A stretch of 64,000 bases of DNA from Rhizobium sp. BK251 (GTDB lineage: Bacteria; Pseudomonadota; Alphaproteobacteria; Rhizobiales; Rhizobiaceae). The stretch covers positions 94,658 through 158,657 of the forward strand of contig NZ_SLUQ01000013.1 in the NCBI RefSeq assembly GCF_004345245.1. Reading direction: 5' to 3'. Of the stretch, positions 52,708 through 61,987 are shown piece by piece. The number at the start of each line of letters is the position of its first letter. Position 1 is the stretch's first letter. The position numbers and the translations under genes were made by a program. Under the pieces are notes generated by a model that did not search any database, was not told the DNA's origin, and was given only the letters and a program-made list of their open reading frames with translations.

Positions 52708-55167
52708 ATGGTTGCGAGTGAGACGGCAAAGCTGGAAAGGAACAAGGCTGCCAACAGCCCGGACACGAAAGGCCCATTATCGGCAGAAGAGCTACGCTTG
52801 CTGGACGCGTACTGGCGTGCGTCGAACTATCTGTCGGTTGGGCAGATCTATCTTATGGACAATCCGCTGCTGCGGGAGCCGCTGCGGCGGGAGCATATCA
52901 AGCCGCGGCTGCTCGGCCACTGGGGCACGTCGCCGGGGCTGAACATGCTCTATGTCCACCTCAACCGGGTCATCAAGCGCGACGACCTCGACATGGTCTA
53001 CATCATCGGGCCGGGCCATGGCGGACCGTCGCTGGTGGCGCATGCCTACCTGGAAGGGACCTACAGCGAGGTCTATCCGAACATCGGCCAGGATGCGGAG
53101 GGGATGAAGAAGCTGTTCAAGCAGTTCAGCTTCCCCGGCGGCATCCCGAGCCATGTCGCCCCCGAGACGCCCGGCAGCATCCACGAGGGCGGCGAGCTCG
53201 GCTATGCGCTCAGCCATGCCTATGGCGCCGCCTTCGACAACCCGAACCTGATCGTGCCCTGCATCGTCGGCGACGGCGAGGCCGAGACCGGGCCGCTTGC
53301 CACCGGCTGGCACGGCAACAAGTTCCTCAACCCGGCCCGCGACGGCTGCGTGCTGCCGATCCTGCATCTCAACGGCTACAAGATCGCCAATCCCTGCTTC
53401 CTGGCCCGCATTCCCAACGACGAGCTGCGCAAGTTCTTCGAGGGCATGGGCTACACGCCCTATTTCGTCGAGGGCCATGATCCGGCCAAGGTGCACCAGC
53501 AGCTGGCCGGCGTGCTCGACACCGCCGTTGCCGAGATCAAGAGGATCTGGGCCGAGGCGCGCCAGAAGGGCAACCTGAAGCGCCCGGCCTGGCCGATGAT
53601 CGTCTTCCGTACGCCGAAGGGCTGGACCTGCCCTGAGGAGATCGACGGCAAGAAATGCGAGGGCTACTGGCGCTCGCACCAGGTGCCGATGGGCGAGATG
53701 GACAAGCCGGAGCACATCCGCATCCTCGAGCAGTGGATGAAGAGCTACCGGCCCGAGGAGCTCTTCGACGAGGCCGGCCGGTTCCATCACAAGTTCGCCG
53801 CACTCGCCCCGACAGGCCGCCACCGCATGAGCGACAACCCGCATGCCAATGGCGGCCTGCTGCTGCGCGACCTGAGGATGCCGGACTTCGAGGACTATGC
53901 GGTCTCCGTTCCGAGCCCGGGCGCCACGACGGCGGAATCGGCCCGCGTCATGGGCAAGTTCCTGCGCGACGTCATGAAGGACAACCTGGACAGCAAGAAC
54001 TTCCGCCTGTTCAGCCCGGACGAGAACAACTCCAACCGCTGGCAGGACGTGCTCGAGGTCACCGACCGCTGCTATATGGCCGAGATCTATCCGGAGGACG
54101 ACCATCTGTCGCCGGACGGCCGCATCATGGAGGTCCTCAGCGAGCACCAGTGCCAGGGATGGCTGGAGGGCTACCTGCTGACCGGGCGCCACGGCTTCTT
54201 CTCCTGTTACGAAGCCTTCATCCACATCATCGATTCGATGTTCAACCAGCACGCCAAGTGGCTGAAGGTGTGCAACGAGATCCCCTGGCGGCGGCCCGTC
54301 GCCTCGCTGAACTACTTCCTGAGCTCGCATGTCTGGCGCCAGGACCACAACGGCTTCAGCCACCAGGACCCGGGCTTCATCGATCACGTCGTCAACAAGA
54401 AGGCGGAGGTCGTGCGCGTCTACCTGCCGCCGGATGCCAACACACTGCTGTCGGTGACCGACCACTGCCTCAGGAGCCGCAATTACGTCAACGTCGTCGT
54501 CGCCGGCAAGCAGCCGGCACCGCAATGGCTGACCATGGAGGAGGCGATCCGCCACTGCAGCGCCGGGCTCGGCATCTGGGAATGGGCTAGCAGCGACAGG
54601 GGCCATGAGCCCGACGTCGTCATGGCTTGCTGCGGCGACGTGCCGACGCTGGAGACGCTGGCGGCGGTGCAGATGATCCGCGAGCACCTGCCCGACCTGA
54701 AGGTCCGCGTCATCAACGTCGTCAACCTGATGAAGCTGCAGCCAGCCGAGGAGCATCCGCACGGCCTGAACGACCGCGACTTCGACGCGCTGTTCACCAC
54801 CGACAAGCCGATCATCTTCGCCTTCCACGGCTATCCCTGGCTGATCCACCGCCTGACCTACCGGCGCACCAACCACCACAACCTGCATGTGCGCGGATAC
54901 AAGGAGGAAGGCACGACGACGACGCCGTTCGACATGGTCGTCCTCAACCAACTCGACCGCTTCCATCTCGTCGAGGACGTCATCGACCGGCTACCGCAGC
55001 TCGGCGCCAAGGCCGCCTACTTCAAGCAGGCGATCCACGACAAGCTCATCGAGCACAGGCGCTACATCGAGAAATACGGCGACGACATGCCCGAAATCAC
55101 CGGTTGGAGATGGGGCGCAAAACCAGCCAAACCTCAGAAAACATCAACCGAAGGAGACAATGCATAA
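52708..55167 (+). CDS. xfp: Xylulose-5-phosphate/fructose-6-phosphate phosphoketolase
   Basis: This 819-residue thiamine-diphosphate enzyme has GPGHGGPSLVAHAYLEGTYS, the ThDP/Mg motif VGDGEAETGPLATGWHGNKF (about 187-206), QDHNGFSHQDPGFIDHV and the C-terminal phosphoketolase domain. It splits xylulose-5-P or fructose-6-P to acetyl-phosphate and an aldose phosphate. The ATG at 52708 follows GAGGAGACCCCCG. No acetate kinase or phosphotransacetylase gene follows in this window, so acetyl-phosphate must be handled elsewhere. Confidence 0.95.
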   Translation: MVASETAKLERNKAANSPDTKGPLSAEELRLLDAYWRASNYLSVGQIYLMDNPLLREPLRREHIKPRLLGHWGTSPGLNMLYVHLNRVIKRDDLDMVYIIGPGHGGPSLVAHAYLEGTYSEVYPNIGQDAEGMKKLFKQFSFPGGIPSHVAPETPGSIHEGGELGYALSHAYGAAFDNPNLIVPCIVGDGEAETGPLATGWHGNKFLNPARDGCVLPILHLNGYKIANPCFLARIPNDELRKFFEGMGYTPYFVEGHDPAKVHQQLAGVLDTAVAEIKRIWAEARQKGNLKRPAWPMIVFRTPKGWTCPEEIDGKKCEGYWRSHQVPMGEMDKPEHIRILEQWMKSYRPEELFDEAGRFHHKFAALAPTGRHRMSDNPHANGGLLLRDLRMPDFEDYAVSVPSPGATTAESARVMGKFLRDVMKDNLDSKNFRLFSPDENNSNRWQDVLEVTDRCYMAEIYPEDDHLSPDGRIMEVLSEHQCQGWLEGYLLTGRHGFFSCYEAFIHIIDSMFNQHAKWLKVCNEIPWRRPVASLNYFLSSHVWRQDHNGFSHQDPGFIDHVVNKKAEVVRVYLPPDANTLLSVTDHCLRSRNYVNVVVAGKQPAPQWLTMEEAIRHCSAGLGIWEWASSDRGHEPDVVMACCGDVPTLETLAAVQMIREHLPDLKVRVINVVNLMKLQPAEEHPHGLNDRDFDALFTTDKPIIFAFHGYPWLIHRLTYRRTNHHNLHVRGYKEEGTTTTPFDMVVLNQLDRFHLVEDVIDRLPQLGAKAAYFKQAIHDKLIEHRRYIEKYGDDMPEITGWRWGAKPAKPQKTSTEGDNA

Positions 55168-55208
55168 AAAAAGACGGTGAGGTGCTAAACCCGCCGTCGA
55201 ACGACGAA

Positions 55209-55246
55209 GCACCGGCCGCCTCTCTGACCCGAGGGGCGGCCGGTGC
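55209..55246 (+). terminator. Terminator hairpin after the phosphoketolase gene
   Basis: GCACCGGCCGCC (55209-55220) pairs perfectly with GGCGGCCGGTGC (55235-55246) around a 14-base loop that can itself pair partly (TCTC with GAGG). It sits 41 bases after the stop and before the convergent cytochrome b561 gene, so it could serve both strands. Confidence 0.7.
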
Positions 55247-55301
55247 TGTATGCATTGAGCGCTGAGTGACGACGGCAAATGCTGGTGACCGCGCTTGCTG
55301 G

Positions 55302-55865
55302 TCACTCGCCTGGAGCTATCCCTTCGTGTCCGCCACCTTGCGCCATCGCCTCGAACACGCCGTCACGCCGGACGAGCGCATGGAACAGCGCAGCCGCGAT
55401 ATGCATCAGGACGAGGGCGAAGAACAAGAACGCGAGATAGGAATGGGCGTTCCAAAGCAGCGTATGCGTCCAATCGTTCTGCGGCAGGATCGCCGGGAGC
55501 CGGATGTCCCCATAGAGAACGACAGGATAGGCGCCGGCCGACATCATCGCCCAGCCGATCAGCGGCATGCCGATCATCAGCGCGTAGAGGGCGTAGTGCG
55601 ACAGATGCGCCGCGAGCTTCATCGGCTCGGGCAGGTCCGCCGGGAGTGCCGGCGCACCGGAGACGAACCGGACGATCAGGCGGATAACCGCCAGCACCAG
55701 AATGGCGATGCCGAGCGTCTTGTGGGTCGCAAGCAGGGCCACGTACTTGGGCATCGTGGTGGAAAGCATGCCGACGCCGATGAAAAGCATCGCCAGAATG
55801 GCTATGGCCATGAGCCAGTGCAGCAGGCGCTGCACGATGTTGAAATGGGTGCGTCCGCTCGTCAT
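55302..55865 (-). CDS. Cytochrome b561 family protein
   Basis: This is a 187-residue four-helix membrane protein. Histidines expected to bind two hemes b lie in the helices: HFNIVQRLLHWLMAI near the start, THKTLGIAILVLAVIRL, AAHLSHYALYALMIGMPLIG and NAHSYLAFLFFALVLMHIAA. It accepts electrons from the quinol pool. The ATG at 55865 overlaps the stop of the catalase-like gene (ATGA), so the two proteins probably work together, with b561 feeding electrons to the periplasmic heme peroxidase. Confidence 0.92.
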   Translation of the reverse strand: MTSGRTHFNIVQRLLHWLMAIAILAMLFIGVGMLSTTMPKYVALLATHKTLGIAILVLAVIRLIVRFVSGAPALPADLPEPMKLAAHLSHYALYALMIGMPLIGWAMMSAGAYPVVLYGDIRLPAILPQNDWTHTLLWNAHSYLAFLFFALVLMHIAAALFHALVRRDGVFEAMAQGGGHEGIAPGE

Positions 55866-56926
55866 GGCTGCGTACTCGTCGTTTGCGGGTGATACGGGTA
55901 GTCCTTCGCTTCCGCGGTGCGCAGGTCGTAGGACTTTGCGTAGGCGGCGGACCGTGCCGCCGGGAACGGATCGTCGGAGACGTGTATCCCGTCGGGCAGG
56001 ATCGTCGGATCGAAGTTGATATCGCGGCATGGACCATCGTCTTCCGCCTCGATCTTGTCGACGACCAGCGTGCCGGCGTCGACCGTGCGCCGCCCCGGAG
56101 GCCAGGCCTTGCTGGGATCGTTGGTCTGATCGCCCGGATCCGCGACAGTCAGCGTCATGGTCCATTTCTGCGGCGCTTGGCCGACCCGCTGCACAATCTC
56201 CTGCTCGAGATAGTTCGGGCCGAGCTTGGCGAGATCTTCAACGGTGATAGGCGTGACCTGCGCCTGCGGCAAAAGCACCCACCGCACGGCGTTCTCCGCG
56301 CCCGAGCCGTCGGTAAAGATGAAAGCGTTCAGGCCGTGGAACGGCTCCTCCGCATAACTTCCGGTCCAGGCTCCTTTCGTGGCCCACTCGCCGAAGGCCG
56401 CAAATTCTGGATGCGCGGCGATGTACGTCTTCATCGCCTCCGGGTCCTTGTCGGAGGATGCCTTGAGCAGGTCGTAGAACGACCCCGGCGTCGATGCCGG
56501 AAATACCGGCGCATTGATCATGGCCGCGCGCCATACCGCGCCGTTCGGTGTCGAAATCTGGAGCCCCATCCCGCGCACCCGGACTGTCGAATCGGGCGCA
56601 TCCGGATTGGGCGTGCCGAGATTGAAACGACCGAGAACCGGATATTCGCCCTGGGTGAAGACCTGAGCCTTGGAGAGAGAGGCGCCGTTCCCGTTCGACT
56701 GGAAGACGCCGGTGAAACAGATGCCCTTGGCATGGTTCCGGCGATGGCCGAGGGCCGGCCCGCCGGGCGGAGCAAGCGCATCCACGAGCTTGGTCGGCGT
56801 CAGGCGATCCGGCGAGAACCAACCCGCTGTATAGCCGAAAGCGCCGCCGGCCGCGGCGAGCACGACAGCGATTGAAATCAGCGATCCGAATGCAGTTCTT
56901 GTCGACGATTTGGACGGTTCAGCCAT
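55862..56926 (-). CDS. Catalase-related peroxidase (SrpA-like), exported
   Basis: This 354-residue protein has an N-terminal signal or anchor segment (about 10-35), so the catalase-like domain is periplasmic. GPALGHRRNHAKGICFTGVF contains the likely distal His. The Arg-rich VLGRFNLG, GMGLQISTPNG and the C-terminal RSAAYAKSYDLRTAEAKDY match small catalase-family peroxidases (about 300 residues). This class lacks the full catalase dimer regions and probably acts as a peroxidase. GGAGAAG precedes the ATG. Coupling to b561 suggests a membrane-fed peroxide reductase. Confidence 0.9.
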   Translation of the reverse strand: MAEPSKSSTRTAFGSLISIAVVLAAAGGAFGYTAGWFSPDRLTPTKLVDALAPPGGPALGHRRNHAKGICFTGVFQSNGNGASLSKAQVFTQGEYPVLGRFNLGTPNPDAPDSTVRVRGMGLQISTPNGAVWRAAMINAPVFPASTPGSFYDLLKASSDKDPEAMKTYIAAHPEFAAFGEWATKGAWTGSYAEEPFHGLNAFIFTDGSGAENAVRWVLLPQAQVTPITVEDLAKLGPNYLEQEIVQRVGQAPQKWTMTLTVADPGDQTNDPSKAWPPGRRTVDAGTLVVDKIEAEDDGPCRDINFDPTILPDGIHVSDDPFPAARSAAYAKSYDLRTAEAKDYPYHPQTTSTQP

Positions 56927-57618
56927 GCAACATTCTTCTCCTGGACTTAAGCTTGGTCTGGCGAAAGATGGCGCGGTCTTTTCAGCCGCGCGCAGGAATT
57001 TTGCAGTGTTAAGCTCGTTGCATGCCCTAACGAAAGCCGCAACGCCGTTTGAGCTCCTTCGGACTAGATCACGAGCGCGACGGATGGGTCTTGAAGAATA
57101 GCGCTCCGCTCACTTGCGTCCACTGCCCGCAAGACTGGCCAGCGGAGAAGGAACCCTTTCAGAATACCATATGCTTGCGCGCGATAAATTACAGGCTCGA
57201 TCGGAATGGAGCAATTTCCGCCAAGCTTTCTCTGCGCGGCTCTTGCGTTTCGCCAAGATATTCGCTCCTTTTGCTGCTGCGGAGAAACGCTGTGTTTCCC
57301 AGGGAGAAAGGAGGCAGAGCAGCCTTGATAGCCGATGCATTGGGGGAGTTTACCGGGATTGCCGTCGCGCCCCGCCCACAACGGCTCTTTGCGTATTTTA
57401 GCTATTAATAACAAGCCAAGAACGGCCGTTTGGGCCATATTCCATCCACTCTACCGCAGAAAACCGAAAAGCGATGTGGTCGGCGCAGTTGCCGAAATTG
57501 GACGACGGCCCATCTCATAGGCCGGACGCAGCCAATGCGGCCATGCCACGAGCTCTTCAGGGAACTGCGGCAGACTGGGCTACGCCACAACCTATCACCA
57601 GCCAAAGGAGCGCATGCA
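56927..57618. other. Intergenic region, 692 bases, no convincing gene
   Basis: The stretch between the divergent catalase-like and hydrolase genes is less GC-rich than the rest. It holds overlapping open frames on both strands (about 119 codons plus, 124 codons minus) without recognisable features. The predicted proteins are Cys/Arg-rich in unlikely ways, and no good ribosome site precedes them. Two promoters must lie here, but I could not assign boxes by eye. A small RNA or decayed gene is possible. Confidence 0.55.
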
Positions 57619-58455
57619 ATGGGTATCGTCACTACCAAAGACGGCGTCGACATTTACTACAAGGATTGGGGTCCGAAGGACGCACAGCCCATCCACTTCC
57701 ACCATGGCTGGCCGCTGAGCTCCGACGACTGGGACGCGCAGATGCTGTTCTTCCTGTCGAAGGGGTATCGCGTCGTTGGCCATGACCGTCGCGGCCACGG
57801 CCGGTCCACCCAGGTGAGCGACGGCCACGACATGGACCACTATGCTGCCGACGCCTCGGCAGTCGCCGAACATCTCGACCTGAAGAACGCCATCCATATC
57901 GGCCATTCGACCGGCGGCGGCGAAGTCGCCCGCTATGTCGCCAGGTATGGCCAGCCGCAGGGTCGCGTCGCCAAGGCCGTCCTGGTGAGCTCGGTGCCGC
58001 CCCTCATGGTCAAGACCGACAGCAACCCCGGCGGCACGCCGATCGCGGTGTTCGACGGCTTCCGCGCCGCACTCGCCGCCAACCGCGCGCAGTTCTATGT
58101 GGATGTTGCCTCCGGCCCGTTCTACGGCTTCAACCGTCCGGGCGCTAAAGTCTCGCAGGGCGTGATCAACAATTGGTGGCGCCAAGGCATGATCGGCAGC
58201 GCCAAGGCGCATTACGAGGGCATCAAGGCGTTTTCGGAGACCGACCAGACCGAGGACCTGAAGTCGATCACCGTGCCGACCCTGGTCACACAGGGCGACG
58301 ACGACCAGATCGTGCCTTACAAGGACGCGAGCCTGCTTCAGATAAAGCTGCTGAAGAATGCCACGCTGAAGATCTACGAGGGCTTTCCGCACGGGATGCT
58401 CACCACCCATGCCGACGTGCTCAATCCGGATCTCCTCGCCTTCATCAAGGGCTAG
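57619..58455 (+). CDS. Alpha/beta hydrolase (non-heme chloroperoxidase / perhydrolase type)
   Basis: This 278-residue hydrolase has the nucleophile S97 in GHSTGGGE, the acid in the GDDDQIVPY segment and H258 in FPHGMLTTH. An oxyanion loop lies near FHHGWPLSSDDWD. The GHSTGGGE and FPHGM contexts are those of cofactor-free haloperoxidases or perhydrolases, which can make peracids from carboxylic acids and H2O2 and also hydrolyse esters. The ATG at 57619 follows AAAGGAG. The nearby peroxidase gene may be relevant but is on the other strand. Confidence 0.92.
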   Translation: MGIVTTKDGVDIYYKDWGPKDAQPIHFHHGWPLSSDDWDAQMLFFLSKGYRVVGHDRRGHGRSTQVSDGHDMDHYAADASAVAEHLDLKNAIHIGHSTGGGEVARYVARYGQPQGRVAKAVLVSSVPPLMVKTDSNPGGTPIAVFDGFRAALAANRAQFYVDVASGPFYGFNRPGAKVSQGVINNWWRQGMIGSAKAHYEGIKAFSETDQTEDLKSITVPTLVTQGDDDQIVPYKDASLLQIKLLKNATLKIYEGFPHGMLTTHADVLNPDLLAFIKG

Positions 58456-58637
58456 GGGCGACTGCGCGACAAATCGCGTCGCAAGGATTGCCAACCGGAC
58501 CAACTCTACGATCGTGCCGCCCCCGCGGCGGCACGAACGGTGAAACACTGGCAGCCGGCCGGCCACGCCCGGACCTGCCGCTACGGAGAATTCCACATAC
58601 ATCAATCAACTCTTCGGACCAACGGAGGCCTGAATCG

Positions 58638-59087
58638 ATGTTGATCCGTGATGCCAGTATCGATGACACGGCCGCAATATTGCGGCTGCTCAGGCAGGTC
58701 GCCGCAACCTCGGATGACCCGGCTTATGGGGCCGGATCCAGCGACGAACAGCTGTTGAAGGTCATCGAGAATTGTCGAACGCTCGTGCTGGAGGTTGACG
58801 GAAGACTCGTCGGAATCAACGCGGTCAGGATCGTCAGCCTGCCCGAACATGCGCAATTGCACTATCGAAAGATGGGTTTCGTCATGACCCTCGGCATCGA
58901 GGAGGCGGAACGCCGCAAAGGCCACGGCTCTGCTCTTTTCGACCATATGAGACAATGGCTGTCGGAAGAGGCTGTCGATCTGGTCAGCCTGAGCGTGGCC
59001 GCATCAAACGAGGTCGGCCAGGCATTCTATCGCCGCATGGGCTTCGTCCCGCGTTCCGTTCAAATGGAACAGCTTCTGCAACGGTGA
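58638..59087 (+). CDS. GNAT-family N-acetyltransferase
   Basis: This 149-residue protein starts MLIRDASIDDTAAILRLLRQ, a typical GNAT N-terminus. The acetyl-CoA phosphate loop is in RRKGHGSALFDHM, and the C-terminal motif AFYRRMGFVPRS is present. The substrate (amine, amino acid, antibiotic or protein N-terminus) is unknown. An AACGGAGG site precedes the ATG. It ends 22 bases before the end of the convergent iron permease gene. Confidence 0.9.
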   Translation: MLIRDASIDDTAAILRLLRQVAATSDDPAYGAGSSDEQLLKVIENCRTLVLEVDGRLVGINAVRIVSLPEHAQLHYRKMGFVMTLGIEEAERRKGHGSALFDHMRQWLSEEAVDLVSLSVAASNEVGQAFYRRMGFVPRSVQMEQLLQR

Positions 59088-59109
59088 TTTGGCGACAGCC
59101 CCCGCCTGC

Positions 59110-60804
59110 TCAGCGCGAGATGGGGCCTTGAGGTGGCAGGCGCCTGCCGATCCTGGAAAGCACGATGACGGGAAGAATGCCGATCGCGACGATGGCAAGC
59201 GCGGCGAGCGACGCCTCCTCATAGGTGCCGCGCGCCGCCTCGCCATAGAGATGCGTGGCGAAGGTCTCGAAGTTCAGTGGTCGCAGCAACAAGGTGACCG
59301 GAAGCTCCTTCACACAATCGACGAAAACCAGCAGGGCCCCGGTCGCGACCGCCGCCCTGGAGAGCGGCAGGTGCACCTTGAAAAGCGTCCGGCTCGCGGT
59401 CTCCCCGAGCGTGCGCGAGGCGTGGTCGAGTGAAAGCGGTATCCGCGAGAGACCAGCGTCGATGCTGCCCGCCGAAATTGCGAGAAAGCGCACGACATAG
59501 GCATAGACGAGCGCGGCGCCCGATCCGATGAGCAGCAGGCCGGTCGAAACGCCGAACCATTGCTGTGCCGCCTGGTCGATGATCCTGTCGAAGGAGGCGA
59601 GGATGATGAGGGAGCCGATGGCAATCACCGTGCCGGGCGCGGCATATCCCATCGTCGAGAGCCTGTAGCTCAAGGCGGAGACGGCGCCCGGCCTCAACCT
59701 CGCGGCATAGGCGAGTACCATGCCGAGAACCACCGTCGCCACTGTCGCAATCGCGGCGAAGGTCAGCGTATTGACCGCCTCCCCCGCAAGCCTGTCGGAA
59801 ATGCCCGCGAACTTCCATCGCTTATATGCTTCGACGGCGAGATAAAGTGCGGGAACGACAAAGCCGACGAGCACCGGCAAGGCACCAAGGCAAAAGAGCC
59901 CAAGCGAGCGCAGGCCCTCGACCCGCATTGGCGCAAGCGGCTGGGATCGCTGCGTTCCCGTGCTGTAACGCTGCTTCCTTCGCGCCCATCGCTCCAGCGA
60001 GACGAGCGCAACCACCAGGAAGAGAAGGAGCAGCGCGATCTGCGATGCGCCGGGAAGGTCGGAGCGTGTAACCCAGGTCGAATAGATCGAGACGGTCAGC
60101 GTGCGTACGCCGAGGAATTCCGATGCGCCGACGTCGTTGAGGGCTTCCATCAGGGCGAGGCTGAGACCGATGGCGATTGCCGGGCGCGCCAGCGGTAGCG
60201 CAACGCGCCAGAAGAGCGCGCGCCGCGCCACCCCCAGGGTACGCGCCGCCTCGAGCAGGTTCGCCGATTGGGTGAGAAACATCGCCCGTGTCGGAAGATA
60301 GACATAGGGATAGAGCACGAAGCCCAGCAGCAGGATGCAGCCTGTCATCGAGCGGATGTCCGGCAGCCGGAATTCCCTCGGGCTGGCATAGCCGAGCGCC
60401 CAGCGCATAGCACCCTGGAGCGCACCTATCGGGTGCAGGATGTCGAGATAGGCATAGGCGATGATGTAGGTCGGGACGGCAAGGGGAAGGAGAAGCGCCC
60501 ATTCGAGCAGCGCCCTGCCCCGGAAATCATAGGCCGTGACCAGCCATGCGAGCACCGTGCCGAGAATGCCGCTGACGGCCGCGACTCCAAAGAGAAGAAT
60601 CGCCGTCTCGATGAAAGCGGTCGGCAGCACATTGGCGACGAGATGGGTCCAGAGCCCTGCCGAAGGCAGGATCGTCTGCGAGGCAATTCCCAGCACGGGC
60701 AAGGCCATGAGAATGGCAATCAGGCAGGACGTTTTCGTCCAGCCTGAGACATTGCTGCGAGCGCGGGGAAGCAGCTCGGTACTGCGCGACGGACCTATCG
60801 ACAT
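59110..60804 (-). CDS. Ferric iron ABC transporter permease (FbpB/SfuB type, fused)
   Basis: This 564-residue protein consists of two homologous permease halves, each with about six membrane spans. The two EAA-type loops are NLLEAARTLGVARRALFWRV and SLDHASRTLGETASRTLFKV. Iron(III) permeases of the FbpB/SfuB kind have this fused form. It lies 38 bases after the binding-protein gene on the minus strand and completes the importer with the ATPase at 61988. Confidence 0.92.
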   Translation of the reverse strand: MSIGPSRSTELLPRARSNVSGWTKTSCLIAILMALPVLGIASQTILPSAGLWTHLVANVLPTAFIETAILLFGVAAVSGILGTVLAWLVTAYDFRGRALLEWALLLPLAVPTYIIAYAYLDILHPIGALQGAMRWALGYASPREFRLPDIRSMTGCILLLGFVLYPYVYLPTRAMFLTQSANLLEAARTLGVARRALFWRVALPLARPAIAIGLSLALMEALNDVGASEFLGVRTLTVSIYSTWVTRSDLPGASQIALLLLFLVVALVSLERWARRKQRYSTGTQRSQPLAPMRVEGLRSLGLFCLGALPVLVGFVVPALYLAVEAYKRWKFAGISDRLAGEAVNTLTFAAIATVATVVLGMVLAYAARLRPGAVSALSYRLSTMGYAAPGTVIAIGSLIILASFDRIIDQAAQQWFGVSTGLLLIGSGAALVYAYVVRFLAISAGSIDAGLSRIPLSLDHASRTLGETASRTLFKVHLPLSRAAVATGALLVFVDCVKELPVTLLLRPLNFETFATHLYGEAARGTYEEASLAALAIVAIGILPVIVLSRIGRRLPPQGPISR

Positions 60805-60842
60805 GGTAAGCGGAGAGCGCCGGGGGCGCCCTCCACAAAGCC

Positions 60843-61865
60843 TTAGTTGTCGAAGCCAACCTTGTCGACCAGCTCGCTCGCCTGTTTGCGGTGGCTGACG
60901 ACGTCGCTGAGCGGCGTCTTGTCGATGGTCAGTTCGCCGAGCGAGGCGATGATCGGATCGGCCGCAACGCCCGCCTTCACCGGATACTCGTAGTTCGCCT
61001 CGGCATAGATCTTCTGCGCTTCGTCGGAGACCAGGTATTCAAGGAGCTGAACCGCCTGCTCCTTGTTCTTTGCGTTCTTGGCAACCGCCGCGCCGCTGAT
61101 ATTCACCTGCGTTCCGCCATTCTTGAACGTCGGCAGGACCACGTTGATCGCCTCGCCCCACTTGACCTGGTCTTCGCCACCCTTGCCGGAGCGCATCAGG
61201 CCGACATAGTAGGAATTGCCGATCGCGATGTCGCAGATGCCGCCAAGGATATCCTTCGCTCCGTCGCGGTCACCGCCGCCGGCCTTGCGCGCGAGATTGT
61301 CCTTGACGCCTGCCAGCCACTTCTCCGTCTCTTCGGCGCCGTAATATGCGATGTGATCGGCAAAAAGAGCAGTGTTATAGGGGTGCTGGCCGGAGCGGAT
61401 GCAGACCTTGCCCTTCCACTTCGGGTCGGCCAGATCCTCGTAGTTGAAGCTCGCGAGTTCGACATCCTTGGCGGTGTAGAGAACGCGAGCGCGCGAAGAA
61501 AGCGCAAACCAGTTGCCATCGGCATCGCGAAGCTGCGCCGGAACAGCGGCATTCAGCACCTCTGACTGGATCGGCTGGGTCACGCCCTTGTCGACGAGGT
61601 CAACCAGATTACCGGCATCGACCGCCATCAGGACATCAGCAGGCGAGCTTTCCCCTTCGCTTGCCACGCGTTCCGCAAGCCCATCCTTCAAGAAAACGGT
61701 GTTGACCGTGATGCCAGTGGATTTCGTGAAGGAGTCGAGAAGCGGCTGGATGAGGCCCGGCTCGCGCGTGGTGTAGATATTGACTTCCGCCGCAGTCGCG
61801 CTGAGCGGAAGCGCCGAAACCGAGGTCAAGAGAGCAGTCACGGCGAGGATAGGTTGTCTGAGCAT
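60843..61865 (-). CDS. Periplasmic ferric iron-binding protein (FbpA/AfuA type)
   Basis: This 340-residue precursor has a signal peptide to about residue 25 (LPLSATAAE). The mature protein begins VNIYTTREPGLIQPLLDSF, as in FbpA-type ferric binding proteins. The tandem tyrosines Y219/Y220 in AIGNSYYVGLM are the classic Fe(III) ligands. The ATG at 61865 follows AAGGAGGGA. A TGA-N9-TCA iron box lies 50-64 bases upstream, supporting iron-repressed expression. Confidence 0.93.
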   Translation of the reverse strand: MLRQPILAVTALLTSVSALPLSATAAEVNIYTTREPGLIQPLLDSFTKSTGITVNTVFLKDGLAERVASEGESSPADVLMAVDAGNLVDLVDKGVTQPIQSEVLNAAVPAQLRDADGNWFALSSRARVLYTAKDVELASFNYEDLADPKWKGKVCIRSGQHPYNTALFADHIAYYGAEETEKWLAGVKDNLARKAGGGDRDGAKDILGGICDIAIGNSYYVGLMRSGKGGEDQVKWGEAINVVLPTFKNGGTQVNISGAAVAKNAKNKEQAVQLLEYLVSDEAQKIYAEANYEYPVKAGVAADPIIASLGELTIDKTPLSDVVSHRKQASELVDKVGFDN

Positions 61866-61914
61866 TGCGATGTCCCTCCTTATCATGGAAATGCCGCCGC
61901 ATGTGCAACAGACA

Positions 61915-61929
61915 TGACTATTCTAGTCA
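61915..61929. promoter_or_regulatory. RirA-type iron box (TGA-N9-TCA) before the iron-binding protein gene
   Basis: TGACTATTCTAGTCA is a perfect palindrome with six-base arms around TTC and fits the TGA-N9-TCA pattern of the rhizobial iron-responsive operator bound by RirA. It lies in the spacer between the ATPase stop and the binding-protein start, so the binding protein and permease probably have their own iron-regulated promoter. Confidence 0.65.
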
Positions 61930-61953
61930 ACTTATATCTAGGATAATGTGCGT

Positions 61954-61975
61954 TTGTTCACATTAAATTGAACAA
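61954..61975 (-). terminator. Hairpin after the iron ATPase gene
   Basis: TTGTTCA and TGAACAA pair in a perfect seven-base stem around an eight-base AT-rich loop, beginning 12 bases after the ATPase stop. It could be a weak terminator or attenuator between the ATPase and the iron-binding protein, or a second operator beside the iron box. Confidence 0.4.
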
Positions 61976-61987
61976 TCGTCCATGCCG

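Noticed and set aside
52792..54966. A 724-codon open frame on the minus strand across the phosphoketolase gene
   Set aside because: It lies exactly opposite a full-length, motif-complete phosphoketolase. Its product is His/Val/Asp-rich with no recognisable motif, which is typical of the antisense frame of GC-rich coding DNA.
57049..57408. A 119-codon plus-strand frame (and an overlapping 124-codon minus frame) in the catalase/hydrolase spacer
   Set aside because: The predicted proteins have no recognisable pattern, codon use differs from neighbours and there is no convincing ribosome site.
57430..57618. A 63-residue N-terminal extension of the alpha/beta hydrolase
   Set aside because: Homology begins at the ATG at 57619, which has an AAAGGAG site. 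The extension is Arg/Cys-rich and lacks features.
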